A stretch of DNA of 64,000 nucleotides from Mitsuaria sp. 7 (GTDB lineage Bacteria > Pseudomonadota > Gammaproteobacteria > Burkholderiales > Burkholderiaceae_C), in NCBI RefSeq assembly GCF_001653795.1, contig NZ_CP011514.1:3304279-3368278 (forward strand). Direction: 5' to 3'. The translations under genes and the position numbers were made by a program. Positions within the stretch are counted from its first letter, which is position 1. The number at the start of each line of letters is the position of its first letter. Positions 62,454-64,000 of this stretch are shown here, one piece after another. The notes under the pieces were generated by a model that saw only the letters and a program-made list of their open reading frames with translations, made no database searches and was not told where the DNA came from.

Positions 62454-63387
62454 GTAAGAAATGAGGGATGCGTTTGCAAAGTCGCGATTTTAGCGGTGCG
62501 CCGAGGCCCTCCCTTTAGGGGCCTGCCCGGCCCGCACGGTGCCGCGACCCGTCAGGCGCCCATCGCGGACCTGTCATGTCCCATCGACGCGACGTCATGA
62601 AGTGGTCGCCAGTTGCCCATTTTTTGAGCAAACCACTGGAATACCGCTCGTGACAAGCACTTGCAAGCGTCATCTCCCGGTGACACACATGCTTGTCCAC
62701 AGCCGCGGGGGATAGATCGTCCAGGCGGATGGACGACAGCGGTACCGTCGGGTCGCCTCTTCCGGCGTCATCGGAGGGTTGTCAACCCAAAATTCGAGGA
62801 TGCGGGGCTTGACTTATCCCCATTCAGCCGCTCCACCGTCCTCGAGGACCCCACTGCTGCATCGCAGCTGCTCGTTTTCCCGTGACGTCGCTAAGTCATT
62901 GATTCATATAGCGCGATTTCGCTTGCCCGGAAATGAGGCACGGAACCTCGGAAGACCGTCGATCAAGGGTTTAGAGCAATCCCCGGCAGGTTTCCCACAC
63001 AGTTATCCACAGTCTCGGTGGATAGCTTTCCGGGGTCTTTGAAATCAAGCATTTAGCGTCGGTGCTTGAACCGCAGGACGAGGTCGCACATCCCTCCGAC
63101 GGGGTACCGAAGGGTGTCTGGGCGGTGCGACAGGCTCCCGGATCGTTACAAGTCCGGTCAGATCTGCCGATCCCGGGCTCGCCCGACCGTGCGAATGCCG
63201 TCATGAATGCACCAGGCCGCGTCACGAATCCGACATCCCGGGCGACCAGCGTTTGCGCACGCGGTGAAATCGTTGGCCGGCAAGGCCAAAGACAGGTGGG
63301 CAAGTCACGGGCCCGCTAGAGTCCCTCCTCTTTCCTTGTTCCCCGATGGTTGTGACGTGCCGGCCGAGCGCTGGTGAAAGGTTGACG
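62454..63387. other. Gene-free region with DnaA-box-like elements
   Basis: About 930 bases with no credible gene between minC and the symporter. It contains a perfect DnaA box TTATCCACA (63003-63011), TTGTCCACA (62693-62701) and TTATCCCCA (62814-62822). The first two lie in similar 23-base modules (62693-62715 and 63003-63025; 19 of 23 bases match), each ending in GGATAG. The minC promoter must also lie here. No RNA gene was recognised. Confidence 0.55.
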
Positions 63388-64000
63388 ATGGGCATCCGGT
63401 CCTGGTTCCGCAAGGAATGGTTTCTGCTGGCGCTGGTCGGCGCGGTGGCGCTGGCCAGCTTCTGGCCCGAACTGGGCCGCAGCGGCGGACTGCTCCGGCT
63501 GGAAGTGGTCAGCAACTGGGGCGTGGCGCTGGTGTTCTTCCTGACGGGGCTGGGACTGTCCGCCGCGGCGCTGCGCGACGGCGCGCTGAAGTGGAAGGTC
63601 CATGTGCTGGTGCAGCTCAGCACCTACGCGCTCTTCCCGTTGCTGTGGTGGGGCTTCAGCGCGCTGTTCAGCCGCTGGCTGCCGCAAGACCTGGCCCTGG
63701 GCTTCGCCTACCTCTGCGCGCTGCCGTCGACGATCTCGTCTTCCGTGGCCATGACGGTGCTGGCCCGGGGCAACGTGCCGGCCGCGATCTTCAACGCCAG
63801 CGTCTCCAGCCTGCTCGGCATCGTGCTGACGCCGCTGCTGGTCGCGCTGATGGCCGGCACCAGCGGCGCGACGCTGCCCTTCGGCGAAGCGGTCTGGAAA
63901 CTGACCCAGCTGCTGCTGCTCCCGCTGGTCGCCGGTCAACTGCTGCGCCCGGTGCTGCTGGGCTTCTACACGCGCTACAAGTCGAAGATCACGCTGATCG
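63388..64000 (+). CDS. Bile acid:sodium symporter family protein (N-terminal part; runs past window end)
   Basis: Open from the ATG at 63388 to the end of the window, 204 residues so far. At least five or six hydrophobic helices (WFLLALVGAVALASFWPEL, VVSNWGVALVFFLTGLGLS, VLVQLSTYALFPLLWWGF). The family motif of the SLC10A7/YfeH branch is visible: YLCALPSTISSSVAMTVLARGNVPAAIFNASVSSLLGIVLTPLL. It should exchange an organic anion with sodium across the inner membrane. Substrate unknown. Confidence 0.88.
   Translation, partial: MGIRSWFRKEWFLLALVGAVALASFWPELGRSGGLLRLEVVSNWGVALVFFLTGLGLSAAALRDGALKWKVHVLVQLSTYALFPLLWWGFSALFSRWLPQDLALGFAYLCALPSTISSSVAMTVLARGNVPAAIFNASVSSLLGIVLTPLLVALMAGTSGATLPFGEAVWKLTQLLLLPLVAGQLLRPVLLGFYTRYKSKITLI

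Noticed and set aside
62779..63319. Short open frames in the minC-symporter gap
   Set aside because: No ribosome binding sites, no codon bias and no recognisable protein features.

Overview
The window looks like chromosomal DNA of a high-GC betaproteobacterium of the order Burkholderiales, most like the Roseateles/Mitsuaria/Rubrivivax group. The reasons are strong GC bias at third codon positions, a minCDE operon of betaproteobacterial type, a liv-type transporter next to an acyl-CoA ligase, a FadA/FadB-type beta-oxidation block, and a PEP-CTERM protein. The genus is inferred from gene content; there is no rRNA or other marker gene here. No tRNA, rRNA, CRISPR array, transposase or integrase was seen.

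Layout. 1-6.8 kb: end of a TonB-dependent receptor, two tandem serine beta-lactamase-fold hydrolases and an M81 (MlrC-like) metallopeptidase, all on +, probably one oligopeptide uptake and degradation operon. 6.8-20.7 kb: small housekeeping and regulatory genes, including a CGNR regulator divergent from an alpha/beta hydrolase across a striking palindrome array, a chemoreceptor, CsbD, a tautomerase, a LysR/IMPase-like/F420-reductase-like set, a Fic AMPylase with two copies of a 28-bp palindrome at its start, and an HI0933-type flavoprotein. 20.9-24.6 kb: a large lipoprotein joining ricin-type lectin repeats, a proline linker and a c-type heme domain.

24.85-30.1 kb: a visibly lower-GC island lying between two broken pieces of KduD-like short-chain dehydrogenase genes that share a 20-bp direct repeat. 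It carries a Pycsar anti-phage operon (pyrimidine cyclase plus transmembrane effector), a decayed second class III cyclase, a membrane-anchored nuclease-like protein, a PEP-CTERM/HAF protein and one large unknown. 30.3-32.0 kb: an orphan sensor kinase.

32.1-44.4 kb: a long minus-strand fatty-acid and acyl-CoA catabolism block (SDRs, CurA-like reductase, thioesterase, acyl-CoA dehydrogenase, thiolase, FadB-type fusion), interrupted by an inserted plus-strand repeat protein. 44.6-51.2 kb: a cluster of proteins with no housekeeping look. Two of them carry a C-x-D motif and flanking pattern resembling the NEL E3 ubiquitin-ligase domain of type III effectors, and a third is a recent duplicate lacking that domain. 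51.2-58.3 kb: livKHMGF and an acyl-CoA ligase. 58.6-60.1 kb: a second chemoreceptor. 60.4-62.5 kb: minCDE. 62.5-63.4 kb: a gene-free stretch with DnaA-box-like elements. 63.4 kb to the end: the start of a bile-acid:sodium symporter family gene.
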